30,052 bases of DNA from PZPK01 sp047628385 (GCA_047628385.1 JBLHVH010000014.1:1-30052); one strand, 5' to 3'; positions 17,447 through 26,934 are shown, counted from the stretch's first letter. The notes: generated by a model from the sequence alone, not told the origin. A program made the numbers and translations.

Positions 17447-18850
17447 ATGGCGTTAAATATTTATAATACGCTTTCGGGTGAGAAGGAAGTATTCACTCCG
17501 ATAGAAAAAAATATTGTCAAAATGTATGTGTGTGGTATGACCGTCTATGATTATTGCCATATTGGGCATGCGAGAGTGCTGGTTAGTTTTGATGTGATTA
17601 CCCGTTATTTACGGCACCTTAATTATGATGTGACGTATATTCGTAATATTACAGATGTTGACGATAAGATATTTGATCGAGCAGCTAAAAATGGTGAGTC
17701 TTATGAAGACCTTACGCAGCGTTTTATTGATGCCATGCATGAGGATGAAGCGGCGTTATCTGTGATATCGCCTGATCAGGAGCCTAGAGCAACGGCTTAT
17801 ATGCCGCAAATTGTCGACATGATTCAGGTCTTGATTGATAAAGGCTATGCCTATGCGGCGAGTAATGGCGATGTTTATTATTCTATTTCTGCGTTTGAAA
17901 CCTATGGCAAGCTTAGTAATAAAAAAATTGAAGATTTAATCGCTGGTGCGAGTGATCGAGTGGCGGTTAATCATGTTAAGAAAGATCCAAGTGATTTTAC
18001 TTTGTGGAAAGCGGCTAAAGAAGGCGAAGCTTTTTGGGAGTCGCCTTGGGGTAATGGACGTCCAGGGTGGCATATTGAGTGTTCGGCAATGTCGACATGC
18101 TGTTTAGGTAATACCTTTGATATTCATGGTGGTGGGCCCGATTTAAAATTTCCGCATCATGAAAATGAAATTGCGCAATCAGAAGGCGCAACAGGGCAGA
18201 AGTATGTGAATTATTGGATGCATGCCGGGGCTGTTCGCGTAAATAAAGAAAAAATGTCTAAATCATTAGGTAATTTTTTCACTATTCGTGAAGTCTTAGA
18301 AAAGTATCCGGCAGAAGTCGTGCGTTATTTCTTGATCTCGAGCCAATATCGTAGTCAAGTTGATTATTCGGAAGATAATCTTATTGAGGCTAAGGCGACG
18401 CTGGATCGTTTTTATCAGGCCTTACGTGGGTTTGATTTGTCTGATGTAGATATGTCTCGAGCGCCAGATGTTCACTACGAAGAACGCTTCAATGCAGCAA
18501 TGAATGATGACTTTAACTCGCCAGGTGCCTTAGGGGTAATGTTTGACTTGGTGAAAGAGTTAAATGTTTGCCGAAAAAATTCACCCGAGCGAGCAGAGGA
18601 GTTGGCGCTTAGCTTGAAGTACTTTGGTGCTATTTTGGGTTTGTTGCAATTCGATGCGGAGCAGTACTTCAAATTGGGTGCTGAAGAAGGAGGGTTGACT
18701 GATGTGCAAATTGACTCGTTAATTCAGGACCGAGTAGCAGCAAGATCGTCTAAGAATTGGGCTGAATCAGACCGAATTCGAGATGAGTTACTTGCACAGG
18801 GCATTACTTTGGATGACGGGCGTGAAGGAACGACTTGGCGGCGTTCTTAG
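17447..18850 (+). CDS. cysS: Cysteinyl-tRNA synthetase
   Basis: 467 residues from the ATG at 17447. An upstream in-frame TTG (17429) inside glnS is possible but the ATG has GGGTGGAAAG before it and gives MALNIYNT, which aligns with the E. coli N-terminus. Motifs: CGMTVYDYCHIGHAR with zinc ligand C29 and HIGH at 38-41; remaining zinc ligands C212, H237 and E241 (HIECSAMS; FPHHENE); KMSKS at 269-273. Charges tRNA-Cys in the cytoplasm. Second gene of glnS-cysS, with a strong terminator 27 bases after the stop. Confidence 0.98.
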   Translation: MALNIYNTLSGEKEVFTPIEKNIVKMYVCGMTVYDYCHIGHARVLVSFDVITRYLRHLNYDVTYIRNITDVDDKIFDRAAKNGESYEDLTQRFIDAMHEDEAALSVISPDQEPRATAYMPQIVDMIQVLIDKGYAYAASNGDVYYSISAFETYGKLSNKKIEDLIAGASDRVAVNHVKKDPSDFTLWKAAKEGEAFWESPWGNGRPGWHIECSAMSTCCLGNTFDIHGGGPDLKFPHHENEIAQSEGATGQKYVNYWMHAGAVRVNKEKMSKSLGNFFTIREVLEKYPAEVVRYFLISSQYRSQVDYSEDNLIEAKATLDRFYQALRGFDLSDVDMSRAPDVHYEERFNAAMNDDFNSPGALGVMFDLVKELNVCRKNSPERAEELALSLKYFGAILGLLQFDAEQYFKLGAEEGGLTDVQIDSLIQDRVAARSSKNWAESDRIRDELLAQGITLDDGREGTTWRRS

Positions 18851-18876
18851 TCTTGCTTATTAGGCAGTTTAAGTGA

Positions 18877-18907
18877 GAAATAAGAGAGCTGAATGCTCTC
18901 TTATTTC
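18877..18907. terminator. Bidirectional terminator between cysS and folD
   Basis: A 13-bp perfect stem, GAAATAAGAGAGC (18877-18889) with GCTCTCTTATTTC (18895-18907) around a five-base loop, sits between two convergent genes and can serve both. Confidence 0.85.
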
Positions 18908-18958
18908 GTTATGTAATGCGTGTACTATTTATTATTAGGGGTTTTCAGTTTTAGCGAA

Positions 18959-19816
18959 TTAAGCTTTATGCAGGCAATTGGCTGCGTACAAAGTGTTTTC
19001 CATTAATGTCGCAACAGTCATGGGCCCTACGCCTCCGGGTACTGGAGTGATCCAGCCAGCGCGTTCTTTTGCAATGTCGAATTCAATGTCGCCTGCGAGT
19101 TTTCCGCATTCAAGTCTGTTAATGCCAACGTCAATCACGATAGCGCCTTTCTTTATCCATTCACCTTTAACTAAACCTGGTTTACCCACTGCAACCACAA
19201 CGATGTCTGCTTGAGAAACTTTTTCGGGTAAATTCTGTGTAAAGCGATGCGTGGTGGTAACTGTGCACCCGGCTAACAAAAGTTCTAAGCCCATGGGGCG
19301 GCCAACAATATTTGATGCGCCAACGATAATGGCGTCTTTTCCGCGAATGGTTTGTCCGGTGCTTTCTAATAATGTCATGATGCCTTTGGGGGTGCATGAT
19401 CTTAAAAGCGGCATTCTTTGCGCTAAACGGCCAATATTGAAGGGGTGAAAGCCGTCTACATCTTTATCTGGCTTAATGCGTTCCAATAACTGATCGCTAT
19501 TGAGGTGCTTAGGGAGTGGCAGTTGTACTAATATTCCGTCAATTTCGCTGTCTTCATTATATTTATCTATTAATGCTTCAAGTTCTAACTGGCTAGTTGT
19601 GTCAGGTAAAGAGAGGGTTTCGGATTTAAAGCCTACTTGTTTGCACGAATTGGCCTTGTTGCGAACGTATACTTCCGAAGCCGGATCAACGCCCACAAGT
19701 ATAACGACTAACCCTGGTGCTCTTAGTCCTTTTGCCAGTCTTTCTTTTACGCCTTGAGCAACGCGAGCTTTTACTTGTTCGGAAATGGCTTTGCCATCGA
19801 TTAGTATTGCAGCCAT
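18959..19816 (-). CDS. folD: Bifunctional methylenetetrahydrofolate dehydrogenase/cyclohydrolase FolD
   Basis: 285 residues, normal length. Converts 5,10-methylene-THF to 10-formyl-THF with NADP, feeding purine synthesis and initiator Met-tRNA formylation. Family blocks are clear: YVRNKANSCKQVGF (with the active-site lysine region), DGILVQLPLP, PDKDVDGFHP, CTPKG, the nucleotide-binding GASNIVGRPM, and the C-terminal TPVPGGVGPMT. It is very close in wording to the E. coli protein (for example the THRFT segment). Convergent to cysS and divergent from the tRNA cluster; no partner gene on its strand, so probably monocistronic. Confidence 0.98.
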   Translation of the reverse strand: MAAILIDGKAISEQVKARVAQGVKERLAKGLRAPGLVVILVGVDPASEVYVRNKANSCKQVGFKSETLSLPDTTSQLELEALIDKYNEDSEIDGILVQLPLPKHLNSDQLLERIKPDKDVDGFHPFNIGRLAQRMPLLRSCTPKGIMTLLESTGQTIRGKDAIIVGASNIVGRPMGLELLLAGCTVTTTHRFTQNLPEKVSQADIVVVAVGKPGLVKGEWIKKGAIVIDVGINRLECGKLAGDIEFDIAKERAGWITPVPGGVGPMTVATLMENTLYAANCLHKA

Positions 19817-19933
19817 GATTAAATGTCTCTACCCCATAATTTTAAAGAGCCGCATTTTCTCATGACCTTGGTTGAATAAGAAGCTGAAAAAAGAGTTTTT
19901 TATAAAAAAACTGACAATTGAGTTTATTATCGG

Positions 19934-19969
19934 TTGACGGCTTTGAAAACCGACTGTATTATTCGCGCC
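19934..19969 (+). promoter_or_regulatory. tRNA operon promoter with GC-rich discriminator
   Basis: TTGACG (19934-19939), a 17-base spacer and TATTAT (19957-19962) form a near-consensus sigma-70 promoter. The following TCGCGCC is the GC-rich discriminator typical of stable-RNA promoters under stringent (ppGpp) control. It lies about 50 bases before tRNA-Pro. Confidence 0.75.
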
Positions 19970-20011
19970 ATCTTCAGGAACACACCGAAAAGTGTTTTTC
20001 AGAAGTTTGAT

Positions 20012-20088
20012 CGGGGTATAGCGCAGTCTGGTAGCGCGCCTGCTTTGGGAGCAGGATGTCGGGAGTTCGAATCTCTCTACCCCGACCA
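20012..20088 (+). tRNA. tRNA-Pro(TGG)
   Basis: 77 bases with encoded CCA. Acceptor CGGGGTA pairs with TACCCCG; the anticodon loop TTTGGGA (20044-20050) gives TGG; GTTCGAATC T loop is present. First of four tRNAs. Confidence 0.97.
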
Positions 20089-20174
20089 ATTTCATTTTTT
20101 TATGTATTGTTTCATCTGATAAGCTTCTTGTCTGATAAATGATTAATTAAATAAAGTGAATATCACGGCTTTGA

Positions 20175-20251
<77 letters not shown>

Positions 20252-20302
20252 TGAGTTACTGAAAAGTGTTTATGGAAGTTCAGCGATATAGTGAAAGTAG
20301 TG

Positions 20303-20378
20303 GTGGGCGTAGCTCAGTTGGTAGAGCTCAGGATTGTGATTCCTGCGGTCGAGGGTTCAATCCCCTTCGCCCACCCCA
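20303..20378 (+). tRNA. tRNA-His(GTG)
   Basis: Acceptor GTGGGCG/CGCCCAC, discriminator C and encoded CCA. The G at 20302 is the extra -1 nucleotide that pairs with the discriminator, the identity element of tRNA-His. Loop ATTGTGATT, anticodon GTG. Confidence 0.97.
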
Positions 20379-20431
20379 ATTTTATATTTGATGCTTTACA
20401 GCAAATAGTATAATCTTGAAAAATTGACAAT

Positions 20432-20516
20432 GCGAGAGTGGCGGAATTGGTAGACGCGCTAGATTTAGGTTCTAGTGTCTTAGGATGTGAGAGTTCGAGT
20501 CTCTCCTTTCGCACCA
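20432..20516 (+). tRNA. tRNA-Leu(TAG)
   Basis: 85 bases with a long variable arm (class II) and encoded CCA. Acceptor GCGAGAG/CTTTCGC with one G-T pair; anticodon stem CTAGA/TCTAG with loop TTTAGGT, anticodon TAG. Confidence 0.97.
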
Positions 20517-20818
20517 TGTCAATTTAACTAGGTAATATAAAAACATTCTGGTTTTTATAGCTTGAAGTGGACTGCTAGTGAAATAGCACGAAGCTCAGCC
20601 TAATTCTAAAATTTTCTAATTTCTCTTTTCTTTTCCAATATAACTTTCCTTTTGTAGTATCTTTTCATCTATATGTGAACAAAGTACTTGCTATCTTGAT
20701 AGTGGGCTCTTAAAATTCGTCCCCCATTATTCTAATAGCTAGTAGCCTGCCAATGGTTTAAGTGGCTTGAATGCTGGTTCTATCGTTAACTGATTACAAA
20801 TAAAATTGAGGAATGTCC
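20517..20818 (+). promoter_or_regulatory. tig upstream region with candidate promoter
   Basis: 302 bases without a gene between tRNA-Leu and tig. TTGCTA (20688-20693), a 17-base spacer and TAAAAT (20711-20716) make a plausible sigma-70 promoter about 100 bases before the tig start. GAGGA (20808-20812) is the ribosome-binding site. Nothing else is evident. Confidence 0.45.
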
Positions 20819-22129
20819 ATGCAAGTTTCTGTTGAAACAACGTCTCCTATTGAACGTCGAATGACGATCGCGGTACCTGCTGTCCAAATTGAGCAGGAAG
20901 TGGAGAAGCGTCTGCAGAAGACGGCTAAAACCGTGCGTATCAATGGTTTTAGACCTGGTAAAGTGCCAGCTAAAGTTGTTAAAAGTCGATATGGTCAAGG
21001 AATTCGTCAAGAAGTAGTCGGTGAAGTGATGCGTAACTCTTACGTTGAAGCGATCACGAAAGAAGAAATTGCACCGGTTGGATATCCAAAATTTGAGCCA
21101 AAAAATCTTGAAGAAGGTCAGGATTTAGAGTTTATTGCAATTTTTGAGGTTTATCCTGAAATTAAGGTGTCTGACATTTCTGCTATCAGCTTAGAGCAGC
21201 CAGAAACTGAGATTAAAGAAAAAGATATTAAAAATATGATTGATGTTTTACAGCGTCAGCATGGTGAACTTAAGTCAGTTAAGCGTAAATCTAAGAACAA
21301 AGATCTACTGACCCTTGATTATGTGGGTTATATGGATGGTGAAGCTTTTCAAGGTGGTACCGGCAAGGATCAAAAGATTACATTAGGTGCAGATCAAATG
21401 ATTCCTGGTTTTGAGAAAGGTTTGGTTGGCTCAAAGGCTGGCGAATCCGTTGTACTTGAGCTGGTTTTTCCTGAAGATTATGGTAACAAAGACTTGGCTG
21501 GCAAGGACGTGAAGTTTGAAGTTGATGTTAAGGTTGTAGAAGATACAGTTTTGCCCGCCATGGACGAAGAATTCTATACTAAGTACGGCGTAGATTGTAA
21601 GACTGAAGAAGACTTTAAAGCTGAAGTTACCAAAAACATGGGGCGTGAGCTTAAGCAAGCGGTTACTGGAAAGCTGAAACAGCAAATTATTGATGCTTTA
21701 GTGGCTTCAAACGAGGTGGATGTGCCTGCTTCAATGGTTGAAGAAGAAATTAACAAAATGAAGCAAGAAGCGTTGCGTCAATTTGGTGGTGACCAGAAAA
21801 TGGACTTGTCTCAACTGCCTTCTGAGTTGTTCAAGGATCAAGCTGAAGTGCGTATTAAGACCGGTTTATTATTTGCTGCAGTTATTAAAGAAAATGAGCT
21901 CGTGGCGGATGCAGAAAAAGTAGAAGCTAAGATTCAAGAGTTAGCAGCATCATACGAAACGCCTGATGAAGTGATTTCTTGGTATGGTAAGCCCGAGAAT
22001 AGAGCGCAGATTGAAGCGTTGGTGGTTGAAGAGGCTGTTGTTGACTTAGTTGTTTCAAAAGCTAAAGTAAAAAAGAAGAAAATGTCTTATGAAGATGCAG
22101 TTAAGCCATTAGAGCAAAAAACTGCTTAA
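20819..22129 (+). CDS. tig: Trigger factor
   Basis: 436 residues. Ribosome-bound chaperone that meets nascent chains at the exit tunnel. The start is set at the second ATG (20819): GAGGA ends at 20812, six bases before it but touching the first ATG (20813), and the resulting MQVSVETT matches the E. coli N-terminus. Domains: ribosome-binding N-terminal domain with the signature GFRPGKVP (about 43-50), FKBP-type prolyl isomerase domain (about 150-245), and C-terminal chaperone arms. Ends with a lysine-rich patch. Followed by a terminator and then clpP, the usual gammaproteobacterial order. Confidence 0.97.
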   Translation: MQVSVETTSPIERRMTIAVPAVQIEQEVEKRLQKTAKTVRINGFRPGKVPAKVVKSRYGQGIRQEVVGEVMRNSYVEAITKEEIAPVGYPKFEPKNLEEGQDLEFIAIFEVYPEIKVSDISAISLEQPETEIKEKDIKNMIDVLQRQHGELKSVKRKSKNKDLLTLDYVGYMDGEAFQGGTGKDQKITLGADQMIPGFEKGLVGSKAGESVVLELVFPEDYGNKDLAGKDVKFEVDVKVVEDTVLPAMDEEFYTKYGVDCKTEEDFKAEVTKNMGRELKQAVTGKLKQQIIDALVASNEVDVPASMVEEEINKMKQEALRQFGGDQKMDLSQLPSELFKDQAEVRIKTGLLFAAVIKENELVADAEKVEAKIQELAASYETPDEVISWYGKPENRAQIEALVVEEAVVDLVVSKAKVKKKKMSYEDAVKPLEQKTA

Positions 22130-22192
22130 GCATAAAAGTTAGAAAAATGATGTTTAATAATCTGAATGATTAATATTTTTCAGCTACACTTG

Positions 22193-22221
22193 AAACAGTC
22201 GGTATGATACCGGCTGTTTTT
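22193..22221 (+). terminator. Terminator after tig
   Basis: AAACAGTCGGTA (22193-22204) pairs with TACCGGCTGTTT (22208-22219), one G-T pair, three-base loop, followed by TT. It partly separates tig from clpP transcription. Confidence 0.75.
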
Positions 22222-22294
22222 AATTGTGCTAAATGAAATTAATTTCATAAGAAATTGTGTCAATTTTTAAGATAGGTCTAGGAAGAAAATAAAT

Positions 22295-22945
22295 ATGAAG
22301 CATCATGGTAATTTAGGGGAAGGTTCAAGCATCATTACAAGTAGCGGCTTAGTCCCTATGGTTGTTGAGCAGACTGCACGTGGAGAGCGTTCGTACGACA
22401 TATACTCTCGACTATTAAAAGAACGTGTGATTTTCTTGGTTGGTCAGGTTGAAGACCATATGGCTAATTTAGTTGTCGCTCAAATGTTGTTTTTAGAGTC
22501 TGAAAACCCAGACAAAGATATTCATTTATATATAAATTCTCCTGGTGGGTCTGTTACAGCAGGTATGTCAATTTATGATACTATGCAGTTTATCAAGTCC
22601 GACGTATCTACGTTGTGTATTGGTCAGGCTTGTAGCATGGGAGCATTGCTTCTAACGGGTGGTACAAAGGGGAAACGTTATTGTTTGCCGCATTCACGGA
22701 TGATGATTCATCAGCCTCTTGGTGGGTATCAAGGCCAAGCGACCGATATTGAAATTCATACGAAAGAAATTTTGACGATTCGTGATAAATTGAATAATGT
22801 AATGTCACATCATACGGGTCGAGACTTGGAAGAAGTTGCGAGAGATACTGATCGTGATAACTTTATGGATGGTCCAGCAGCTGTTGATTATGGTTTGATT
22901 GATGAAGTACTTACAACGCGCCCAGGTACTGAAGCGGCTAAGTAA
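22295..22945 (+). CDS. clpP: ATP-dependent Clp protease proteolytic subunit
   Basis: 216 residues. Tetradecameric serine peptidase that forms ClpXP or ClpAP. Catalytic triad S114 (in ACSMGALL), H139 (MMIHQP) and D188; each is 17 above the E. coli mature numbering S97/H122/D171, consistent with a short processed propeptide. The oxyanion segment SPGGSV (82-87) is present. AGGAAG precedes the ATG. Followed by clpX, its unfoldase partner, 131 bases downstream. Confidence 0.98.
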   Translation: MKHHGNLGEGSSIITSSGLVPMVVEQTARGERSYDIYSRLLKERVIFLVGQVEDHMANLVVAQMLFLESENPDKDIHLYINSPGGSVTAGMSIYDTMQFIKSDVSTLCIGQACSMGALLLTGGTKGKRYCLPHSRMMIHQPLGGYQGQATDIEIHTKEILTIRDKLNNVMSHHTGRDLEEVARDTDRDNFMDGPAAVDYGLIDEVLTTRPGTEAAK

Positions 22946-23076
22946 GATATAAATTAATAATAGTTATATTTTTTAAATCAAAATGTTTAACGTTTATTCA
23001 AGAGCGGTTTTAGGTGACGGGCTGCTTTGAATAGGTTGAGTTGTAGGAATACAGCTAAAATGCGATAGGAACTCAA

Positions 23077-24360
23077 ATGACCGACGAAAAAAACGGTAAA
23101 GGTGAAGATAGCGGTAAATTACTTTACTGCTCGTTTTGTGGTAAAAGCCAGCACGAAGTTCGTAAATTAATAGCCGGGCCTTCTGTATTTATTTGCGATG
23201 AGTGTGTTGATCTTTGCAACGATATTATCAGGGAAGAAATACAGGAAAGTGCGACTGAGCAAACTGGCGACCGTTTACCTGTGCCTAAGGAAATCAAAGA
23301 AACACTTAATGATTATGTTATCGGGCAGGAACGAGCAAAAATTGTACTTTCTGTCGCGGTTTATAATCACTATAAACGTCTTAAATTCGAGGGCCCAAAA
23401 TCAGATATTGAGTTAGGTAAAAGTAATATTTTGCTGATTGGTCCAACGGGTAGCGGAAAAACCTTGCTTGCTGAGACGCTTGCCCGTTTGTTGGACGTTC
23501 CTTTTACAATTGCAGATGCAACAACGCTCACCGAAGCTGGTTATGTCGGTGAGGATGTAGAAAACATCATTCAAAAGTTGTTGCAGAAATGTGACTACGA
23601 TGTTGAAAAGGCTCAGCGTGGTATCGTTTATATTGATGAGATTGATAAGATTTCGCGAAAATCTGATAATCCTTCTATCACTCGAGATGTTTCTGGTGAA
23701 GGGGTTCAGCAGGCTTTGCTGAAGCTTATTGAAGGAACCGTTGCTTCTGTGCCACCTCAAGGTGGTCGAAAGCATCCGCAGCAAGAATTTTTGCAGGTAG
23801 ATACCTCGAATATATTATTTATTTGTGGTGGTGCTTTCTCAGGGCTTGATAAAGTCATTAGTGATCGGTCTGAAAAAAGTGGTATTGGTTTTGGGGCGAC
23901 AGTAAAGAGTAAAGACGCTGTTCGTTCAATTGGAGATACGCTAAAGACAGTAGAAACTGAAGATTTAGTTAAATATGGTTTAATACCTGAGTTTGTCGGT
24001 CGTTTGCCTGTTATTGCGACTTTAACAGAGTTGGATGAAGAGGCTCTAATGCAAATTCTGACGGAGCCAAAGAATTCTTTAACTAAGCAATATCAAAAAT
24101 TATTTGAGATGGAAGGTGTTGAGATAGATTTTCGCGACGAAGCGCTTCGAGCGGTTGCTAAAAAGGCAATGGAGCGAAAGACGGGTGCCCGAGGTCTTCG
24201 TTCTATTTTAGAAAATGTATTATTAGATACGATGTATCATATTCCTTCTGAAGACAATGTTAGTAAAGTTGTCATAGATGCTAATTCTATTAATGGGATT
24301 TCTGAGCCAATAAAAATATATGAAAATACTGGGCAGGTAAAAGCATCGCCTGGCGAGTAA
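23077..24360 (+). CDS. clpX: Clp protease ATP-binding unfoldase ClpX
   Basis: 427 residues. Hexameric AAA+ unfoldase that feeds substrates to ClpP. N-terminal zinc-binding domain with four cysteines C18, C21, C40, C43; Walker A GPTGSGKT (122-129); Walker B IVYIDEID (183-190); the C-terminal RLPVIA and GARGLR segments carry sensor functions. Its ClpP-contacting loop lies in the IGFGA region, with the family-typical IGF tripeptide. Length matches E. coli (424). Ends at a strong terminator before lon. Confidence 0.98.
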   Translation: MTDEKNGKGEDSGKLLYCSFCGKSQHEVRKLIAGPSVFICDECVDLCNDIIREEIQESATEQTGDRLPVPKEIKETLNDYVIGQERAKIVLSVAVYNHYKRLKFEGPKSDIELGKSNILLIGPTGSGKTLLAETLARLLDVPFTIADATTLTEAGYVGEDVENIIQKLLQKCDYDVEKAQRGIVYIDEIDKISRKSDNPSITRDVSGEGVQQALLKLIEGTVASVPPQGGRKHPQQEFLQVDTSNILFICGGAFSGLDKVISDRSEKSGIGFGATVKSKDAVRSIGDTLKTVETEDLVKYGLIPEFVGRLPVIATLTELDEEALMQILTEPKNSLTKQYQKLFEMEGVEIDFRDEALRAVAKKAMERKTGARGLRSILENVLLDTMYHIPSEDNVSKVVIDANSINGISEPIKIYENTGQVKASPGE

Positions 24361-24374
24361 ATTTTATTGGGTGC

Positions 24375-24410
24375 AAAAAGGCTGTGAACATTGTTCACGG
24401 CTTTTTTTTT
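24375..24410 (+). terminator. Terminator after clpX
   Basis: Stem 24375-24389 with 24393-24407 (core GCTGTGAAC/GTTCACGGC, two G-T pairs), three-base loop, and a run of nine T. Confidence 0.9.
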
Positions 24411-24440
24411 GCCTAAAAATGCATGAAATAGAGTTTTTAG

Positions 24441-24468
24441 CTTGTATTTGAGTTAACTACCCCCACCA
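24441..24468 (+). promoter_or_regulatory. Candidate heat-shock (sigma-32-type) promoter for lon
   Basis: CTTGTAT (24441-24447), a 13-base spacer, then CCCCACCA (24461-24468) resemble the sigma-32 consensus CTTGAAA/CCCCATNT, with five of seven and six of seven informative positions respectively. The location 37 bases before the lon start and the known heat induction of lon support the reading. Confidence 0.5.
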
Positions 24469-24504
24469 TATTACCAAGTTTGTCTTACTTGATTGAGGAA
24501 TAAT

Positions 24505-26934
24505 ATGACCGAAGATGTGCAGGGCTTAGAGTCCAATTTGTCAGATATACCTATGTTGCCATTACGTGATGTGGTTGTTTTTCCGCATATGGTGATTCCT
24601 TTATTTGTAGGTAGAGAAAAATCCATACTTGCGCTCGAAGCTGCGATGGATGCAGATAAGAAACTTTTGTTACTGACGCAAAAAAATGCCGTTCATGATG
24701 ATCCAGTTATTGATGAATTGTATGAAATTGGAACTGTTGCGAACATTTTGCAGATGCTTAAATTACCAGATGGCACGGTTAAGGTCTTAATTGAAGGCGA
24801 ATATAGGGTGTCTGTAGAGCGCATTATTTCTGGAGAGTTTTTGTCTGCAGAGGTCATCAAAGTTACTGAAACTACACCTGAAGAAAAAGAGCTAAACGGC
24901 TTAGTAAAGACCTTGCTCTCTCAATTTGAGAAATATAGTAAATTAAGTAAAAAAGTGCCAGCAGAAATTGTAAGTTCGCTATCCGGTATTAATGACCCAA
25001 TTCGACTTGTTGATACTGTTGCCGCCCATTTGGAGCTTAAGATATCAGATAAACAGGATATTTTAGAAGAATTGGACATCACGCAGCGTGTCGAAATGCT
25101 TTTGGCTGTTATCGAAGGTGAGGCTGACTTGATTCAGGTGGAGCGGCGTATTCGCGGGCGTGTGAAAAAACAGATGGAGAAAAGCCAGCGCGAATACTAC
25201 TTGAATGAGCAAATGAAGGCGATTCAAAAAGAAATGGGTTCCTTAAATGAAGGGGGCAATGAGTTTGAAGAGTTAGAGGCTAAAATTGAATCGGCGGGCT
25301 TGAGTCAAGAAGCAAAGAAGAAAGTAGAAGCAGAATTAAAGAAGCTAAAGATGATGTCTCCAATGTCTTCAGAAGCCTCTGTCGTGCGTTCTTATATAGA
25401 CTGGGTGTTAGGTGTTCCTTGGAGTAAAAGAAGCAAGGTGAGTCATAATATCGCCAAGGCTAGAGAAATCTTAGATGATGATCATTACGGTCTTGATGAA
25501 GTAAAAGATAGAATACTTGAGTATTTAGCGGTTCAAAGTAGGGTTAAAAAGCTTAAAGGGCCTGTGCTTTGCTTGGTTGGTCCTCCAGGTGTGGGTAAGA
25601 CATCTTTAGGTCAATCGATAGCAAAAGCAACGAATCGGAAATATACGCGGATTGCGCTAGGTGGTATGCGAGATGAGGCAGAAATACGAGGTCACCGGCG
25701 CACGTATATTGGTTCAATGCCTGGGAAGTTGATACAGAAAATATCTAAAGTTGGCGTTAAAAATCCACTGTTTCTATTAGATGAAATTGATAAGTTAGGC
25801 ACCGATCATCGAGGCGATCCTGCTTCTGCTTTGTTGGAGGTTTTAGATCCTGAACAAAATCATACTTTTAATGATCATTATTTAGAGGTGGATTATGACT
25901 TATCCGATGTGATGTTTGTCTGTACGTCAAATTCGATGAACATTCCGCCAGCATTAATGGATCGAATGGAGATAATCCGTATTCCGGGTTATACGGAAGA
26001 TGAAAAAGTAAATATTGCACTAAAATATTTAATTCCTAAGCAATTAAAAGATAACGGCTTAAAAGATGGTGAACTTTCAATAGAGGAAAGTGCGGTTCAT
26101 GATGTGATTCGTTACTACTCTCGTGAAGCCGGAGTTCGAGGTTTAGAACGTGAAGTGTCTAAAATTTGCCGAAAAGTCGTCAAAGAAGTGATGTTGAAGG
26201 AGCGTAAGGCGCCCGTAGTGGTTGATGCGAAGAATTTGGACCATTATCTTGGAGTAAGGAAGTATAGTTTCGGAATCGCGGATGAAGAAGATCAGGTTGG
26301 TCAGGTAACGGGCCTGGCATGGACGCAAGTGGGGGGCGAATTGCTAACCATAGAGTGTAGTACTGTTAAAGGGAAAGGAAAGGTTGTCAGGACTGGTTCG
26401 TTAGGTGACGTAATGCTAGAATCTATCCAGGCTGCAATGACGGTTGTGCGTAGTCGGGCTGAATCGTTGGATATTGCGGATGAATTTCATGAAAAACATG
26501 ATATTCATGTTCATGTACCAGAAGGTGCAACACCAAAAGATGGTCCAAGTGCAGGTATTGCAATGTGTACGGCGATGGTTTCTTCTTTTACAGGTATTCC
26601 TGTTCGATCTGATGTTGCCATGACGGGTGAAATTACACTTAGAGGACAGGTTCTAGCAATTGGTGGGTTAAAAGAAAAACTGCTTGCTGCGCATCGAGGT
26701 GGAATTAAAACAGTCATAATTCCGGAAGAAAATGAAAAAGATTTGAAAGAAATTCCAGAAAATATTAAAGCAGATATCGAAATTTTACCGGTAAAATGGA
26801 TAGATCAGGTGTTAGAAATCGCACTGTCCTATTTGCCAGAGAATTCTGCGTCCGATGAAAAAACGATGAAAAAGAGCAAAAAATCATCATCAAAAGACTC
26901 AGAAGGGTCTGTTGAGCGAATAAATACGCATTAG
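24505..26934 (+). CDS. lon: ATP-dependent protease Lon
   Basis: 809 residues from the ATG at 24505; GAGGAA (24495-24500) precedes it, which rules out the in-frame TTG at 24493. Homohexameric cytoplasmic AAA+ protease that removes misfolded and short-lived regulatory proteins. N-terminal substrate-binding domain (about 15-205), coiled region, Walker A GPPGVGKT (359-366), Walker B FLLDEID, and the Ser-Lys catalytic dyad S682 (PKDGPSAG) and K725, spaced 43 as in E. coli S679/K722. A lysine/serine-rich tail of about 30 residues extends beyond the protease domain. The gene sits between clpX and hupB, the standard order. Confidence 0.98.
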   Translation: MTEDVQGLESNLSDIPMLPLRDVVVFPHMVIPLFVGREKSILALEAAMDADKKLLLLTQKNAVHDDPVIDELYEIGTVANILQMLKLPDGTVKVLIEGEYRVSVERIISGEFLSAEVIKVTETTPEEKELNGLVKTLLSQFEKYSKLSKKVPAEIVSSLSGINDPIRLVDTVAAHLELKISDKQDILEELDITQRVEMLLAVIEGEADLIQVERRIRGRVKKQMEKSQREYYLNEQMKAIQKEMGSLNEGGNEFEELEAKIESAGLSQEAKKKVEAELKKLKMMSPMSSEASVVRSYIDWVLGVPWSKRSKVSHNIAKAREILDDDHYGLDEVKDRILEYLAVQSRVKKLKGPVLCLVGPPGVGKTSLGQSIAKATNRKYTRIALGGMRDEAEIRGHRRTYIGSMPGKLIQKISKVGVKNPLFLLDEIDKLGTDHRGDPASALLEVLDPEQNHTFNDHYLEVDYDLSDVMFVCTSNSMNIPPALMDRMEIIRIPGYTEDEKVNIALKYLIPKQLKDNGLKDGELSIEESAVHDVIRYYSREAGVRGLEREVSKICRKVVKEVMLKERKAPVVVDAKNLDHYLGVRKYSFGIADEEDQVGQVTGLAWTQVGGELLTIECSTVKGKGKVVRTGSLGDVMLESIQAAMTVVRSRAESLDIADEFHEKHDIHVHVPEGATPKDGPSAGIAMCTAMVSSFTGIPVRSDVAMTGEITLRGQVLAIGGLKEKLLAAHRGGIKTVIIPEENEKDLKEIPENIKADIEILPVKWIDQVLEIALSYLPENSASDEKTMKKSKKSSSKDSEGSVERINTH

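Noticed and set aside
19829..20095. Minus-strand frame beginning VERFELPTSCSQSRRATRLRYTP-like
   Set aside because: It is the antisense of tRNA-Pro, a well-known false protein in databases.
20314..20517. Minus-strand frame of 67 codons with LELSHPKTLEP-like and GIEPSTAGI-like segments
   Set aside because: Antisense of tRNA-Leu and tRNA-His; known false protein type.
20813..20818. First ATG of tig
   Set aside because: The ribosome-binding site touches it; the second ATG has correct spacing and matches the E. coli N-terminus.
22189..22195. CTTGAAA as a heat-shock -35 for clpP
   Set aside because: No CCCCAT-like -10 at the right distance, and it falls in the tig terminator.
24493..24504. TTG start for lon
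   Set aside because: It overlaps the GAGGAA ribosome-binding site used by the ATG at 24505.
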